Positions 26,714 through 37,365 of a stretch of DNA of 64,000 nucleotides are shown here, piece after piece. Positions within the stretch are counted from its first letter, which is position 1. Every line of letters starts with the position of its first letter. The notes under the pieces were generated by a model. That model saw nothing but the letters and a program-made list of their open reading frames with translations. It had not been told where the DNA came from and did not search any database. The stretch is from Trichomonas vaginalis G3 (Eukaryota > Parabasalia > Trichomonadida > Trichomonadidae). Made by a program: the position numbers and the translations under genes. The stretch is taken from contig NW_026529175.1 in NCBI RefSeq assembly GCF_026262505.1, positions 1 through 64,000 of the forward strand, read 5' to 3'.

Positions 26714-26803
26714 CTTCATTTATACAAAACATCTTCGGGGCTAGAAGGGGCGCAGCCCCTGGAAGCCCCACTACCTTTTTTTTTTTTTTTTTTTTTTTTT
26801 TTT
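26712..26803 (-). repeat. Right terminal inverted repeat of the Maverick
   Basis: The reverse complement matches the left end: T-tract of 28 bases, then CCTGGAAGCCCCACTACC on the inner side, and CTTCATTTATAC at the inner limit. The hairpin at 26,747-26,759 has a G/C-only stem where the left end has an A/T-containing stem. Array sequence begins at 26,804. Confidence 0.88.
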
Positions 26804-26959
26804 CTTTGATTCCTTCTTGAAGCGTTGAAATTTCTTATTGACTCTCTTTTTATAACTTTTGAAAGAAACCGTAAAAATTGTGAAACATGCTTTTTAATAA
26901 AAAACAATTTTGATGAAAACCATAAATTAATTTAAAATTGAAATAAATTTTTGAAATCT

Positions 26960-27822
26960 ATGATATTGAATAAAAAAATTTATAGTGTAGATATTGATAT
27001 AGATATAGATGTTAATTTTAATATGATATTTGATAAATTTTTTTTATCAAAACATACTGATAATAGGTTGACATGTAATATGATATTTTGCCTTGTAAAT
27101 ATATTTGGTCGGCAAAATAACCTAATTACTCTTATTTTGAGTTCACTTCCACCATTTCGTCTTATGATACAACAAATTGATTTATCTTATAGAGAAGTAC
27201 GCAGATACTTCAAAGAAAATCATTTCACCAAGACGCGATTAGAGCATGCCGGGCCAGAAACAGCAGTAAGATATTGGGCGCTTTCACCCAATCTTATCTG
27301 GCACGCAGATGTTCATTATTTTAGGGGTGTTCGTGGCCAGTATATTTATGGCATAATCGACGATTTTAGCCGCAAAGTCCTAGCGTGTATACAAATACCA
27401 GATATGCTGGCAGCGACGACAGCGAACGTTGCGGCTTCCGCCTTCATTGAATTTGGCGCCCCTTATTCTGGACCGACAACGGTTCAGAAAATAGGGGCGC
27501 CTTTCAAGATCTACTTGATCTTTGGGGCGTCCAATGGCGGCATACAGACTCTCATTCTCCCTACCAAAATGGGAAGATTGAGAGATTCTGGCCGACATTG
27601 GAGCGCTGCCAAAGCATTCAGGCTATTCCTGCCTTTATTTGGGAGTACAATAATAACACACCGCATGAAGATCTCCCAATTAATCCATTAACTGGAACAA
27701 ATTACACGCCAAATCAAATGTATCAGCTGAAACCGAAATACACAAATGCAGATACAGAAAGGTTGTGGCAAATATGGGATACAGATACAGGCATGACCGC
27801 TGTTGACACATTCACAGCGTAA
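26960..27822 (+). pseudogene. IS481-like DDE transposase, plus copy A, frameshifted
   Basis: Same gene as the whole minus-strand copies (see 35,337-36,203), but 4 bases are missing near 27,467 (TTATTCTGG where others have TTATTGTTTCTGG), which shifts the frame just before the second catalytic Asp. The N-terminal helix-turn-helix region and first Asp are intact, and the C-terminal third reads on in another frame. The Maverick ends 150 bases upstream. Confidence 0.85.
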
Positions 27823-28224
27823 TAATAAACATAATTTTTTAATTTCATTTTTAACAAGTTTTTTTAAATGTATGTAATGAATAATTCATTAGAATATGAT
27901 AATGCACATTGTAACAGAATAGAACAATCACCAAATTTTTTTTTTGAAATTAAAAAATAAAAGTAAAAAGTATAAAGTAATCTAACCAAAAAAGATATTT
28001 AAAAGAATTTTGGAAAAAACAGAATAAGGATAATGATATTATTTTAGATACACAATCGATGTACTGAAGAATAATCCGGTAAAATGATGATATAAAATTA
28101 GATTAGTTTACAAGTAGCTAAAAGAATAAAACTATAATATAAAATAAATGAAGTTTAATGAAACAATAAAGGTTAAATAAATAATAAAGATTTTTATTTT
28201 ATATCAGTATTGAGAAGAAGTAAC

Positions 28225-29480
28225 AGCTGACACTTGGTAGACAACTTCTTTATGTCTAGAAAATTCTATCTTGCCTTTTATTTTTTTCTCGCTGTGAAAC
28301 GTATTCGGTCATTTTTTTAAAAATTAATTTTTTGTTAGAGATAAGAGCTAAAACTCGGTAAACAACTTCTTTATGTCTAGAAAATTCTATCTTGCCTTTT
28401 ATTTTTTTCTCGCTGTGAAACGTATTCGGTCATTTTTTTAAAAATTAATTTTTTGTTAGAGATAAGAGCTAAAACTCGGTAAACAACTTCTTTATGTCTA
28501 GAAAATTCTATCTTGCCTTTTATTTTTTTCTCGCTGTGAAACGTATTCGGTCATTTTTTTAAAAATTAATTTTTTGTTAGAGATAAGAGCTAAAACTCGG
28601 TAAACAACTTCTTTATGTCTAGAAAATTCTATCTTGCCTTTTATTTTTTTCTCGCTGTGAAACGTATTCGGTCATTTTTTTAAAAATTAATTTTTTGTTA
28701 GAGATAAGAGCTAAAACTCGGTAAACAACTTCTTTATGTCTAGAAAATTCTATCTTGCCTTTTATTTTTTTCTCGCTGTGAAACGTATTCGGTCATTTTT
28801 TTAAAAATTAATTTTTTGTTAGAGATAAGAGCTAAAACTCGGTAAACAACTTCTTTATGTCTAGAAAATTCTATCTTGCCTTTTATTTTTTTCTCGCTGT
28901 GAAACGTATTCGGTCATTTTTTTAAAAATTAATTTTTTGTTAGAGATAAGAGCTAAAACTCGGTAAACAACTTCTTTATGTCTAGAAAATTCTATCTTGC
29001 CTTTTATTTTTTTCTCGCTGTGAAACGTATTCGGTATTTTTTTAAAAATTAATTTTTTGTTAGAGATAAGAGCTAAAACTCGGTAAACAACTTCTTTATG
29101 TCTAGAAAATTCTATCTTGCCTTTTATTTTTTTCTCGCTGTGAAACGTATTCGGTCATTTTTTTAAAAATTAATTTTTTGTTAGAGATAAGAGCTAAAAC
29201 TCGGTAAACAACTTCTTTATGTCTAGAAAATTCTATCTTGCCTTTTATTTTTTTCTCGCTGTGAAACGTATTCGGTCATTTTTTTAAAAATTAATTTTTT
29301 GTTAGAGATAAGAGCTAAAACTCGGTAAACAACTTCTTTATGTCTAGAAAATTCTATCTTGCCTTTTATTTTTTTCTCGCTGTGAAACGTATTCGGTCAT
29401 TTTTTTAAAAATTAATTTTTGTTAGAGATAAGAGCTAAAACTTTGCAGACAACTCCCCCATGTCTAGCAAATTTAACATT
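28225..29480 (+). repeat. 121-bp minisatellite, plus arm A, 10 copies plus degenerate last
   Basis: The unit includes CTCGCTGTGAAACGTATTCG, the palindrome AAAAATTAATTTTT and GAGATAAGAGCTAAAACTCG. Copies are almost identical. The last copy (from about 29,440) is diverged (TTTGCAGACAACTCCCCCAT). It lies between the transposase 3' end and the arm terminus, where transposase-binding subterminal repeats are often found in DNA transposons. Confidence 0.92.
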
Positions 29481-30444
29481 CGTCTCCCATTTTTATATAT
29501 TTGGTTTAGAATGTTCGAAAATGCGTAATATGGTCATTAATATTAATTAAAAAGAACCTTGAATTAATTCAATCTGATCTCACAAAATATTTTAAATTAC
29601 AAACTTTGTAGTTTGAATAGATAATTAGTATTAAACTCAAATAACTAGTTTATTTTTGAATAAAAATTATTTGAATTCATTCAATTTTGTGAATTTCCCT
29701 TCAAAAATCAAGTTTAAATATCTTATTTGCCATATAATTATAAATACAATGAAACATATTCGAAATTGAAAAGAATGACTTTTTCTGTTCTTTCAATCAT
29801 TCAATTTGAATTTTGCAATATTGGATTTCTCATTAAATAGCTATTAAAAACAACAAGCAATTTAACTTACATTCAAATTTATTTGTGTTATATTCAATCT
29901 TCTCAAAACTTATAATTTTCGGCTATAGCATGAGTATATGCTATATAATATAATAAACCTATAATAGTATCATTCTTTCAATTATTTGAAGAGAAAACCG
30001 AAAAAATCTATTTTCGGTCTATAACAAGGTTTATCCTTCGCTTTTAAGATCATTGAATTTGATTTTTACATAAAATAGTTATATATTAGAAAATAATATG
30101 AGTTTATGTGATATTATTTTCAGAAGATTTTGTGTTCTTATTCAAAATTTTATTTTTTTTATTCAAAAGAATCCTTACAAAATATACATTTACTTTAATT
30201 AATATTTAAAAACGTGCTCTATCAAAAGTTCCAAAAATTCAATATTTTAGCTTTTCTGAGGTGTCACTTTTGATGAATTTCTGTTTACAACAGTTCATTC
30301 AGATTTTTTTCGTGAACCGAAATGACACGATGACGAAACCACTATACTTAGATTTGGTGACTACCTTATATAAAAACGATATGTGGTGTTTGGCCGGACG
30401 ATAACCTCAAAAGATATGAATTGTGCACAGGTTCGATTGTTCCG

Positions 30445-31215
30445 TACCGAAATGCATCACTAGAAAAGTGACAAAAAGTGACACTTACTCTTATTTTGTG
30501 CGGCAATTTTTCTAAGTTATTTTGTTAAGCTAAATATGTTATATATCAAATCAGCTTTATAAATATTATAGAAAAGTTTATTTTTATTTTTATTTTTAAT
30601 TATTATTATTATTATTTTTTAAATTAAAAGAAAACATTAGAATTATATGGATATATTTAAATTAATTATAAAAATAAAATTGAATATATTGAAGTTTGAG
30701 TTTATAGGTATACAAATTTTAGAGGCATTTTGGCTGAGAACTATGGTCTGCGAGGTACATAGATAGAATCAGTACCTCGCAGACTATAGTTCTCTATATG
30801 GCGCCGAAAATTTTTGGTGAAATGTCGTCGCATTTCACCAAAAATTTTTCGGCGCCATAGGAAGAATTGGAGGGTGTGAGATACTATTACATGCTATAGT
30901 ACTCACACCCTCCAATTCTTAGCCAAAACGGCTAAAAATTGCTCACAATTTCAACAATTGTGAGCAATTTTCAGCCATTTTGGCTGAGAACTATGGTCTG
31001 CGAGGTACATGGATAGAATCAGTACCTCGCAGACTATAGTTCTCTATATGGCGCCCAAAAAAAAATTTATGATTGTTTTTTATCAAATCTTATCCATATT
31101 ATTCTATTAATGTTAATTATATTTTATCAATTATATTTTTTTAAATAATAAACACAAAATCCACTAATTTAAAATTGGCGCCAAATGTCACTTTTGCTAG
31201 TGATGCATTTCGGTA
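30445..31215. mobile_element. Nested 771-bp inverted-repeat element (MITE-like), copy 1
   Basis: The ends are exact inverted repeats, TACCGAAATGCATCACTAG, continuing as AAAAGTGACA with one extra base on the right. There is no coding capacity, and hairpin cluster 1 lies inside. No target-site duplication is visible at the outer edges. It could be a non-autonomous DNA transposon; the superfamily is unknown. Confidence 0.65.
30731..31056. repeat. Hairpin cluster 1 (H1-H2-H3-H4-H1), copy 1
   Basis: Five consecutive hairpins with almost no bases between them. H1 is 30,736-30,794 (stem GAGAACTATGGTCTGCGAGG); H2 is 30,797-30,859 (ATGGCGCCGAAAATTTTTGG). H3 is 30,862-30,920 (AAGAATTGGAGGGTGTGAG), and H4 is 30,921-30,985 (core AAAATTGCTCACAATT). 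A second H1 is at 30,986-31,044, followed by the first bases of H2. Stems are 19-31 bases and nearly perfect. Confidence 0.92.
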
Positions 31216-31420
31216 TGATATAGTGACAACTTTACGTGTCAGATTTTATGAAAATAAGGTATTTATCACAAATATATAATCAATATAATTATATTATAGA
31301 AGGCTATTTAATAAATCTATATTTATTATAAAATGATATTTAAAAAAATATGTATAATTATTGAATTAATTTTTGATAAGGAGTCAAAAAATTTTTGACA
31401 AAATTGAAATATATTTAAGC

Positions 31421-31626
31421 TAAGAATTGGTGGTGTGAGATACTATTTCATGCAATAGTACTCACACCCTTCAATTCTTCCTATGGCGTCGAGAAAATTT
31501 TGGTGAAATGCGACGACATTTCGCCAAAATTTCTCGACGCCATATAGAGAACTATAGTCTGCGAGGTACTGATTCTATCTATGTACCTCGCAGGCTATAG
31601 TCCCCAGCCAAAATGGTTAAAAATTG
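31421..31626. repeat. Hairpin cluster 2 (H3-H2-H1-start of H4), copy 1
   Basis: The same modules in reverse order: H3 31,422-31,479, H2 31,482-31,544 (stem now GCGTCGAGAAAATTTTGG with both strands changed), H1 31,547-31,605, then the beginning of H4. Stems are kept while sequence differs from cluster 1. Confidence 0.9.
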
Positions 31627-32050
31627 TTGTGCATGAAAAATAGCATGACTTCACTTCTGATAAAAAGTGACAGTATTTGACAGTGTTTGACATCTATTTG
31701 TCATATTTGAAAAATGGAGAATAATGATGTAAGGTATACACTAATTAAAATTATTTGAGATGAAAATTTGAAGTGAAAATAAAATTTTATTTTTTTTAAA
31801 AAAAATCATTAATATGTGATGTTTTAAATTTGTTATTATTAATTAATATCTGAAACTATTGAATTATAACAGTTTATATGTTCTCAATTTAAAAAAAATT
31901 GTGAAGAATTTATATTTTTGGAGAAGGGTGTTTAACATTTGTGAGTGAGAATGCAAGTAGAAGTTTGGTGTTTTAAGGCTAAGTTAATATAGATTTGCTA
32001 TTGCTATATATGTGAATATGTGTTATAATACAAGATATAAAAATATATTA

Positions 32051-32255
32051 TTAAAATTTTCGACGCCATATAGAGAACTATAGTCTGCGAGGTACTGATT
32101 CTATTTATGTGCCTCGCAGACCGTAGTTCTCAGCCAAAATGGCTAAAAAATGGGTGCAATGTAAAAAATTGCACCCAATTTTTAGCCATTTTGGCTAGGA
32201 ATTGGAGGGTGTGAGTACTATCGTTTGTAATAGTTTCTCACACCCTCTAATTCTT
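32051..32255. repeat. Hairpin cluster 3 (end of H2-H1-H4-H3), copy 1
   Basis: Order matches cluster 2 shifted by two modules: the end of H2 (CGACGCCATA), H1 32,073-32,131, H4 32,132-32,196 with a changed but still paired core (TGGGTGCAAT / ATTGCACCCA), and H3 32,197-32,255. It lies outside the nested 771-bp element. Confidence 0.9.
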
Positions 32256-34309
32256 CGTATATACACATTATAAAATCATTCAAAACGATACACATATTTT
32301 CTAAAAAACAATCCGAAAATTTTATTATGATAATTTATTAAACTTTAATCTAATTCTTAAACCAATTGAATATATCGAATAACACAATTAATTGAATACA
32401 TCTTTTGAAATTGAAAAGAAAAATTAATAAAAATAAAAAACTGAACTTTATTAAATAAAGAAAAGGTATGAAAAGAAGTTTGAAAACAATAAAAAAATAA
32501 TGTGATTGTTGATAAACGATTTTTATTTCGACAATTATTAGAAAGGATTATGATAGAGTTTGTAAAATATGTTCGATCTGTGTATGTCAAATCGTGCCAA
32601 GTTAAGTATACTAGGGACACAAATTGAGACGAGAAAAGCAAATTGAGAGGAAAAAACCGTTCAAAATGTTGTAAACTTTTGAATTTTAGCCCAAAAATCG
32701 CGTTCTTATTTTTGACCTATTCAATTAATAATTTTAGTTTAAATAAAAAATAATTGTTTAGTCTAACGACGACATTCTTTTGGAATAGGAAACAAGATGA
32801 TTTAAAGGTGCACCCGTATATACGTTTATTTGAGAGGAGGAGGATTACCCTCTCAATTTTGAGGGATTCGTTAGTTTATTTTCTCGATGAATATGCAATA
32901 AAATTTGATTTTTACCTTATCAATATACTTCATATAATATACACATGTTCATGTAAAAACTTTTTTCCAAAATCCTCAGGAATTAAGGGATTTTTGAATT
33001 TTAATAGGGTTGCTAGATTCCCGACGATAGGTGTCTTGGAAGATTTGCCTGGTGTCATCATAGTGTCTTTAAATCAATAATTTTATTTTCGAGTTAGTTT
33101 TATCGATTTTTCAATAAAAAACATTTCTAAAACAAGAAAATAAAACGATAAAATATTTATATTTTATATAAGGATCTTATATATTTAAAATAAATATCAT
33201 TTTATTTTTTTCATTGGTGTCTGTCAAACCATAATACACTATTCAAAAATTCAATGTGTCTTGCGGCTTCAAAAGACACCTTCAAATTGAATGATAGCAC
33301 AGACACTATTGAGTTTTACCCATTTTATTTAGTTTTTACCCTTTTTATTTTTAAGAATTAATGAATAAAACAGCCGTTTTGCTATAACCTCAATCACTTT
33401 TATTTATTATTTTAAATATTATTTAATTTTATTATTTGAATAGGCAAACTTATATTTGAGAAGCTCAATTTGAGACCACTTAATACATTGAAATATCATA
33501 AATATTGAAATATTAAAAAGTGTATTTCAAAATATTGAAATTATAAAAATTTATAATACTGAAATTGAGACAAATTAATAAATTCAATGTGTTTTTTTGA
33601 AATAACTCTCAAATATTATTTTTTTGTTTATTTAATGATGAATAAATATGATTGCTTTAGTCAATCATAAAAACTAATTCAAGTTTAAAATAATGAAAGG
33701 ATAATTTAATCGTTTTTTAAAATACAATTATTTTTTGTTATAGACCGAAAATAGATTTTTTCGGTTTTCTCTTCAAATAATTGAAAGAATGATACTATTA
33801 TAGGTTTATTATATTATATAGCATATACTCATGCTATAGCCGAAAATTATAAGTTTTGAGAAGATTGAATATAACACAAATAAATTTGAATGTAAGTTAA
33901 ATTGCTTGTTGTTTTTAATAGCTATTTAATGAGAAATCCAATATTGCAAAATTCAAATTGAATGATTGAAAGAACAGAAAAAGTCATTCTTTTCAATTTC
34001 GAATATGTTTCATTGTATTTATAATTATATGGCAAATAAGATATTTAAACTTGATTTTTGAAGGGAAATTCACAAAATTGAATGAATTCAAATAATTTTT
34101 ATTCAAAAATAAACTAGTTATTTGAGTTTAATACTAATTATCTATTCAAACTACAAAGTTTGTAATTTAAAATATTTTGTGAGATCAGATTGAATTAATT
34201 CAAGGTTCTTTTTAATTAATATTAATGACCATATTACGCATTTTCGAACATTCTAAACCAAATATATAAAAATGGGAGACGAATGTTAAATTTGCTAGAC
34301 ATGGGGGAG

Positions 34310-34930
34310 TTGTCTGCAAAGTTTTAGCTCTTATCTCTAACAAAAAATTAATTTTTAAAAAAATGACCGAATACGTTTCACAGCGAGAAAAAAATAAAAG
34401 GCAAGATAGAATTTTCTAGACATAAAGAAGTTGTTTACCGAGTTTTAGCTCTTATCTCTAACAAAAAATTAATTTTTAAAAAAATGACCGAATACGTTTC
34501 ACAGCGAGAAAAAAATAAAAGGCAAGATAGAATTTTCTAGACATAAAGAAGTTGTTTACCGAGTTTTAGCTCTTATCTCTAACAAAAAATTAATTTTTAA
34601 AAAAATGACCGAATACGTTTCACAGCGAGAAAAAAATAAAAGGCAAGATAGAATTTTCTAGACATAAAGAAGTTGTTTACCGAGTTTTAGCTCTTATCTC
34701 TAACAAAAAATTAATTTTTAAAAAAATGACCGAATACGTTTCACAGCGAGAAAAAAATAAAAGGCAAGATAGAATTTTCTAGACATAAAGAAGTTGTTTA
34801 CCGAGTTTTAGCTCTTATCTCTAACAAAAAATTAATTTTTAAAAAAATGACCGAATACGTTTCACAGCGAGAAAAAAATAAAAGGCAAGATAGAATTTTC
34901 TAGACATAAAGAAGTTGTCTACCAAGTGTC
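34310..34930 (-). repeat. 121-bp minisatellite, minus arm 1, 5 copies
   Basis: The unit is as in the plus arms but inverted, with exactly five regular copies plus a degenerate outer one (GGGGGAGTTGTCTGCAAAG). The other two minus arms also have five. Confidence 0.92.
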
Positions 34931-35336
34931 AGCTGTTACTTCTTCTCAATACTGATATAAAATAAAAATCTTTATTATTTATTTAACCTTTATTGTTTCA
35001 TTAAACTTCATTTATTTTATATTATAGTTTTATTCTTTTAGCTACTTGTAAACTAATCTAATTTTATATCATCATTTTACCGGATTATTCTTCAGTACAT
35101 CGATTGTGTATCTAAAATAATATCATTATCCTTATTCTGTTTTTTCCAAAATTCTTTTAAATATCTTTTTTGGTTAGATTACTTTATACTTTTTACTTTT
35201 ATTTTTTAATTTCAAAAAAAAAATTTGGTGATTGTTCTATTCTGTTACAATGTGCATTATCATATTCTAATGAATTATTCATTACATACATTTAAAAAAA
35301 CTTGTTAAAAATGAAATTAAAAAATTATGTTTATTA

Positions 35337-36203
35337 TTACGCTGTGAATGTGTCAACAGCGGTCATGCCTGTATCTGTATCCCATATTTGCCACAACCTT
35401 TCTGTATCTGCATTTGTGTATTTCGGTTTCAGCTGATACATTTGATTTGGCGTGTAATTTGTTCCAGTTAATGGATTAATTGGGAGATCTTCATGCGGTG
35501 TGTTATTATTGTACTCCCAAATAAAGGCAGGAATAGCCTGAATGCTTTGGCAGCGCTCCAATGTCGGCCAGAATCTCTCAATCTTCCCATTTTGGTAGGG
35601 AGAATGAGAGTCTGTATGCCGCCATTGGACGCCCCAAAGATCAAGTAGATCTTGAAAGGCGCCCCTATTTTCTGAACCGTTGTCGGTCCAGAAACAATAA
35701 GGGGCGCCAAATTCAATGAAGGCGGAAGCCGCAACGTTCGCTGTCGTCGCTGCCAGCATATCTGGTATTTGTATACACGCTAGGACTTTGCGGCTAAAAT
35801 CGTCGATTATGCCATAAATATACTGGCCACGAACACCCCTAAAATAATGAACATCTGCGTGCCAGATAAGATTGGGTGAAAGCGCCCAATATCTTACTGC
35901 TGTTTCTGGCCCGGCATGCTCTAATCGCGTCTTGGTGAAATGATTTTCTTTGAAGTATCTGCGTACTTCTCTATAAGATAAATCAATTTGTTGTATCATA
36001 AGACGAAATGGTGGAAGTGAACTCAAAATAAGAGTAATTAGGTTATTTTGCCGACCAAATATATTTACAAGGCAAAATATCATATTACATGTCAACCTAT
36101 TATCAGTATGTTTTGATAAAAAAAATTTATCAAATATCATATTAAAATTAACATCTATATCTATATCAATATCTACACTATAAATTTTTTTATTCAATAT
36201 CAT
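35337..36203 (-). CDS. IS481-like DDE transposase, whole copy 1
   Basis: A 288-residue protein from the ATG at 36,203; the open frame continues nine bases further without an ATG. Residues 1-50 are AT-biased and may be untranslated, and later ATGs at residues 22 and 41 are possible starts. Residues about 60-90 fit a helix-turn-helix (PPFRLMIQQIDLSYREVRRY). The integrase core shows D117 (WHADVHY), IIDDFSRKV, D174 (FWTDNGSEN) and E209 (SPYQNGKIERFW), with 34 residues between the second Asp and Glu. This is the rve-type DDE pattern of IS3/IS481 transposases and the eukaryotic IS481EU group in parabasalids. The stop lies in TAATAATAAAC, which supplies a UAAA-type polyadenylation signal. Ginger-like or IS3EU placement is the alternative. 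Confidence 0.88.
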   Translation of the reverse strand: MILNKKIYSVDIDIDIDVNFNMIFDKFFLSKHTDNRLTCNMIFCLVNIFGRQNNLITLILSSLPPFRLMIQQIDLSYREVRRYFKENHFTKTRLEHAGPETAVRYWALSPNLIWHADVHYFRGVRGQYIYGIIDDFSRKVLACIQIPDMLAATTANVAASAFIEFGAPYCFWTDNGSENRGAFQDLLDLWGVQWRHTDSHSPYQNGKIERFWPTLERCQSIQAIPAFIWEYNNNTPHEDLPINPLTGTNYTPNQMYQLKPKYTNADTERLWQIWDTDTGMTAVDTFTA

Positions 36204-36608
36204 AGATTTCAAAAATTTATTTCAATTTTAAATTAATTTATGGTTTTCATCAAAATTGTTTTTTATTAAAAAGCATGTTTCACAATTTTTACGGTTTCTT
36301 TCAAAAGTTATAAAAAGAGAGTCAATAAGAAATTTCAACGCTTCAAGAAGGAATCAAAGAAATTGACGAAGTTCCAGAATTTTATTCAACAATTCTTAAT
36401 CAATTAACAAAAACTATACCGAAACTTATCTTACCATCCAAATCAAATCACATTACATACGGAATAAACATTTAATCTTTTACCATTAAAATTATATTTA
36501 TACGTTATTTAATTTTTTTACGTCTAAGTTGAATAGGATAATAGCCGAAGATATAAAGTAACTATAGTTTACAAGCTAAGGAACAAATCAGCATTGAAAC
36601 TAAAAAAT

Positions 36609-36960
36609 AACGTATTTGAATAATTTCGTAAAAAATTAGAATTACTCGATATTAAGCATATTGCTTTTCTATCATATATGCTTATATTCTACAATAGTGT
36701 TACCAAACATCGGGCAACATCATACGTATAATACAACTTTTTCGTACTTCTTTATCGAATTTAAATAGAACTAAGTTTTTATTTTAAATAAAAGAGAAAT
36801 AATTCTAATTTATAATCTCATTATTAATTTATTCTCATTTTAATATTTCATCGATTTTTTATTATCGATATTCAATACAAATGAATTCATATTATAATAG
36901 TATCTAGTATAACTAGGTATTCTATCACAGTATTTCTTCAATTTATTATAATATTTCAGC
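36609..36960. other. 352-bp centre of palindromic element 1
   Basis: Unique AT-rich sequence between the arms and upstream of both divergent transposase genes, so it presumably carries or borders their promoters. It contains small palindromes (ATCGATTTTTTATTATCGAT-like, CTAGTATAACTAG) and no open frame. Same length in all three copies. Confidence 0.75.
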
Positions 36961-37365
36961 ATTTTTTAGTTTCAATGCTGATTTGTTCCTTAGCTTGTAA
37001 ACTATAGTTACTTTATATCTTCGGCTATTATCCTATTCAACTTAGACGTAAAAAAATTAAATAACGTATAAATATAATTTTAATGGTAAAAGATTAAATG
37101 TTTATTCCGTATGTAATGTGATTTGATTTGGATGGTAAGATAAGTTTCGGTATAGTTTTTGTTAATTGATTAAGAATTGTTGAATAAAATTCTGGAACTT
37201 CGTCAATTTCTTTGATTCCTTCTTGAAGCGTTGAAATTTCTTATTGACTCTCTTTTTATAACTTTTGAAAGAAACCGTAAAAATTGTGAAACATGCTTTT
37301 TAATAAAAAACAATTTTGATGAAAACCATAAATTAATTTAAAATTGAAATAAATTTTTGAAATCT

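Larger units (their letters stand above)
1206..26803. mobile_element. Maverick/Polinton DNA element, about 25.6 kb, fossil
   Basis: The ends are A-tract (left) and T-tract (right), followed inward by matching inverted repeats (GGTAGTGGGGCTTCCAGG). Between them lie the family's hallmark parts: protein-primed DNA polymerase B, retroviral-type integrase, FtsK/HerA-type packaging ATPase and a double-jelly-roll major capsid gene, plus an SF3 helicase. Genes lie on both strands. Mavericks are established as very abundant in Trichomonas vaginalis; this copy is at the long end of the usual 15-25 kb. It is broken, with about twenty breaks over roughly a dozen genes, but the major capsid and ATPase frames look whole and the ends are well matched, so it is probably not ancient. 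No adenain-like maturation protease was recognised. It abuts the transposase array at its right end. Confidence 0.93.
26804..30027 (+). mobile_element. Right arm of a palindromic transposase element, cut by the Maverick
   Basis: It corresponds to 37,210-40,549 of the next unit but lacks that arm's first 250 bases, because the Maverick right end abuts at TTTCTTTGATTCC. It contains a plus-strand transposase copy, ten 121-bp repeats and the terminal sequence ending GGTCTATAACAA. The missing part of the arm is not found on the far side of the Maverick. Confidence 0.85.
30028..33734. repeat. 3.7-kb inter-element segment, copy 1
   Basis: AT-rich DNA between two palindromic elements, present in each unit (40,550-44,259; 51,684-55,394; 62,212 to the window end). 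It holds three clusters of perfect hairpins and one nested 771-bp inverted-repeat element. A diverged palindrome lies at about 33,215-33,310 (GTGTCTGT ... ACAGACAC). Two ATG-less open frames (32,357-32,641 minus, 32,754-33,080 plus) are the same in all full copies but show no recognised motif. No gene can be supported. Confidence 0.8.

Noticed and set aside
1206-26803. Search for an adenain/Ulp1-type maturation protease
   Set aside because: No frame with a convincing His...Asp/Glu...Cys arrangement was recognised; a diverged one cannot be excluded.
28225-29480. Regular repeats that could suggest a CRISPR array
   Set aside because: The 121-bp units are contiguous with no variable spacers and lie in a eukaryotic transposon arm.
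32357-33080. Two divergent open frames (94 and 108 codons) in the 3.7-kb segment, repeated in the other full copies
   Set aside because: Neither begins with ATG, no motif is recognised, and identity among copies reflects recent amplification, not selection.
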